A DNA stretch of 64,000 bases, from NCBI RefSeq assembly GCF_011038845.1, contig NZ_JAAKDW010000006.1, forward strand, positions 152,862 to 216,861. Reading direction: 5' to 3'. A model generated the notes under the pieces. That model was not told the origin of the DNA, did no database searches, and saw only the letters and a program-made list of their open reading frames with translations. Shown piece by piece: positions 62,843-64,000 of this stretch. Position numbers and translations under genes: made by a program. Each line of letters opens with the position of its first letter. Position 1 is the stretch's first letter. Source of the stretch: Enterococcus sp. ZJ1622 (GTDB lineage: Bacteria; Bacillota; Bacilli; Lactobacillales; Enterococcaceae).

Positions 62843-63415
62843 ATGAATAAACGGGAACTGATTGAAACTTTAGAAGAGATTAAGGAAAATTCCAGACGCT
62901 CCATTAAGATAGATAAGCATGAGGACTACTGGCGAGGAAAAACAGAAGCGTACGTCAATTTGATTGGCTTAGCAAAACAACTAGACGAACCGCAGCAACT
63001 GATTATGCCGAAGTTTTTTGATGATTGGGCAAAACAAGTTATAGCAGAACGTGACAAGTTTTATGCCATTTCTCTTATTGCGCGCGTAGGCTGGGGATAT
63101 GGTGTTGATTATGAACTTAGCGAAAACAGGTCACCGTCAGAAAGAAAAAAGCTGGCGAACTGGCTTGTTGAGGGTAGTGTTGGCGATTATCCTAATAAAA
63201 AGAAAGCAACAGAAGCTTTGTTATACGGCTATGAGGTCGAGAAAGAGCCGTTGTATGTAATTAAGAAAGATAATGACTATATTACGTATGTGAGTTTAGG
63301 AAAAAAATCTTACGAAAGAAACTACACAAAAAACAAAAAAGAGGCTATCAGGTTGAAAAAAGAAGATGCAGAAGCTCTTTCGGTTGTATTTGGTGGTGAG
63401 GTGACAGAAGGATGA
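62843..63415 (+). CDS. DUF1642-family phage protein
   Basis: 190 residues matching the DUF1642 pattern common in streptococcal, lactococcal and enterococcal phages (PKFFDDWAKQV, ALLYGYEVEKEPLYVIK). Function unknown. Preceded by AAGGAGG. Confidence 0.8.
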   Translation: MNKRELIETLEEIKENSRRSIKIDKHEDYWRGKTEAYVNLIGLAKQLDEPQQLIMPKFFDDWAKQVIAERDKFYAISLIARVGWGYGVDYELSENRSPSERKKLANWLVEGSVGDYPNKKKATEALLYGYEVEKEPLYVIKKDNDYITYVSLGKKSYERNYTKNKKEAIRLKKEDAEALSVVFGGEVTEG

Positions 63416-63708
63416 AATTAAAAGACGGCTTTTACGCTAGTAGCCATGGCATCGGTGGATTAATGTTAGATATGCCAACAAAGAATCCTAAGAAGAAAAA
63501 GAAAGCAAAGGTTAAGGCAGGCGACATGGTTCGATGTGAAGCAGAAGAGTTCGTATATCCGTTCAGAGGATATGTAGATCATGTCTATAACCACTCAGCA
63601 ATCATTCGCATTGAAAACACGATGGAATGCGACAAATGGTTAGCAAAGAGTAAAGATAATCTGGCAGTGGCTCGTTTGATGGATATCGAACTCATTGAAA
63701 GCAAATAA
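63412..63708 (+). CDS. Small basic phage protein, unknown
   Basis: 98 residues, Lys-rich (KNPKKKKKAKVKAGD) with an SH3/KOW-like strand pattern (AGDMVRCEAEEFVYPFRGYVDH). Overlaps DUF1642 by 4 bases. Family not known. Confidence 0.6.
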   Translation: MKLKDGFYASSHGIGGLMLDMPTKNPKKKKKAKVKAGDMVRCEAEEFVYPFRGYVDHVYNHSAIIRIENTMECDKWLAKSKDNLAVARLMDIELIESK

Positions 63709-63786
63709 AAAAAGCCGGATTGCTCCGACTCAAAATAAATAAACACGACACGTTTATTATATCACAAAAAGGAGCGGTTTGACTTG

Positions 63787-64000
63787 ATGCAATTGTTACG
63801 AGAGGTAGATTTCAAACAGACAAGATGTAATGCGAGAGATGTGCTGAAGAACTTTCGGCGTTTGGAGCGGATGGCAGGTCGCTCTTTGATAGATATTAAG
63901 TCGCCGATTATTACGGATATGCCGAAGGCACCGAAATACGGAAACAAGGCAGAGGATGCATTGGTCCAGATGATGGATATAGAAGCGGAGAGAGATGCGA
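63787..64000 (+). CDS. ArpU-family late gene regulator, 3' end outside window
   Basis: First 71 residues visible. ArpU pattern: FKQTRCNARDVLKNFRRLERMAGRS and SPIITDMPKAPKYGN. Members control late gene expression in enterococcal and other phages. An in-frame TTG at 63784 may be used instead of ATG 63787; AAGGAG is at 63769-63774. The frame is open to the end of the window. Confidence 0.85.
   Translation, partial: MQLLREVDFKQTRCNARDVLKNFRRLERMAGRSLIDIKSPIITDMPKAPKYGNKAEDALVQMMDIEAERDA

Overview
The window looks like a chromosomal segment of a low-G+C lactic-acid coccus, most probably Enterococcus faecium or a very close relative. The basis is the gene content (mtl genes, manA, murT/gatD, tdk-prfA-prmC-ywlC-glyA, upp, a Siphovirus-type prophage of Firmicutes), AGGAGG-type ribosome binding sites, and many short intrinsic terminators. 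No database search was possible, so the species call is inference.

Layout. 1-7577: end of a TetR regulator, a heterodimeric ABC exporter, a two-domain VOC protein, a beta-lactamase-fold serine hydrolase and manA. 7641-18370: two sets of mannitol PTS genes (mtlA-mtlR-mtlF and mtlA-mtlF-mtlD) flanking a minus-strand island with a small secreted peptide and a two-gene ABC transporter. 18453-20496: murT-gatD (lipid II amidation). 20497-33908: an AT-rich accessory region. It holds a decayed cell-wall-hydrolase-like gene, three paralogous four-helix membrane proteins, an exported protein, and a giant 1813-codon reading frame. That frame is followed, in the same frame after a single TAA, by a 542-codon frame with an HExxH metallopeptidase motif. 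34094-47742: housekeeping genes (K+ transport, QueH, signal peptidase, methyltransferase, GNAT, Tdk, RF1, PrmC, Sua5/YwlC, SHMT, esterase, Upp). 47862-64000: tRNA-Thr(CGU) and the left part of a prophage (integrase, lysogeny switch, antirepressors, recombination, replication, MTase and ArpU genes), cut by the window end.

How it fits together. The mannitol genes form one catabolic unit: PTS uptake, then mannitol-1-P to fructose-6-P, with MtlR as likely activator at a palindrome before the second operon. The most interesting region is 21-34 kb. The giant protein plus metallopeptidase frame resembles a large multidomain toxin whose effector part is separated by one stop codon. The upstream family of duplicated small membrane proteins could be its immunity factors (inference only).

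Other structures not explained by ordinary genes: a family of about 116-bp structured repeats at three loci (eight units, with compensating stem changes); a DnaA-box cluster just before ywlC; a face-to-face promoter switch with operators inside both promoter spacers in the prophage; paired minus-strand cargo genes next to Rha-type genes; and a long second-frame ORF inside the prophage cytosine methyltransferase.
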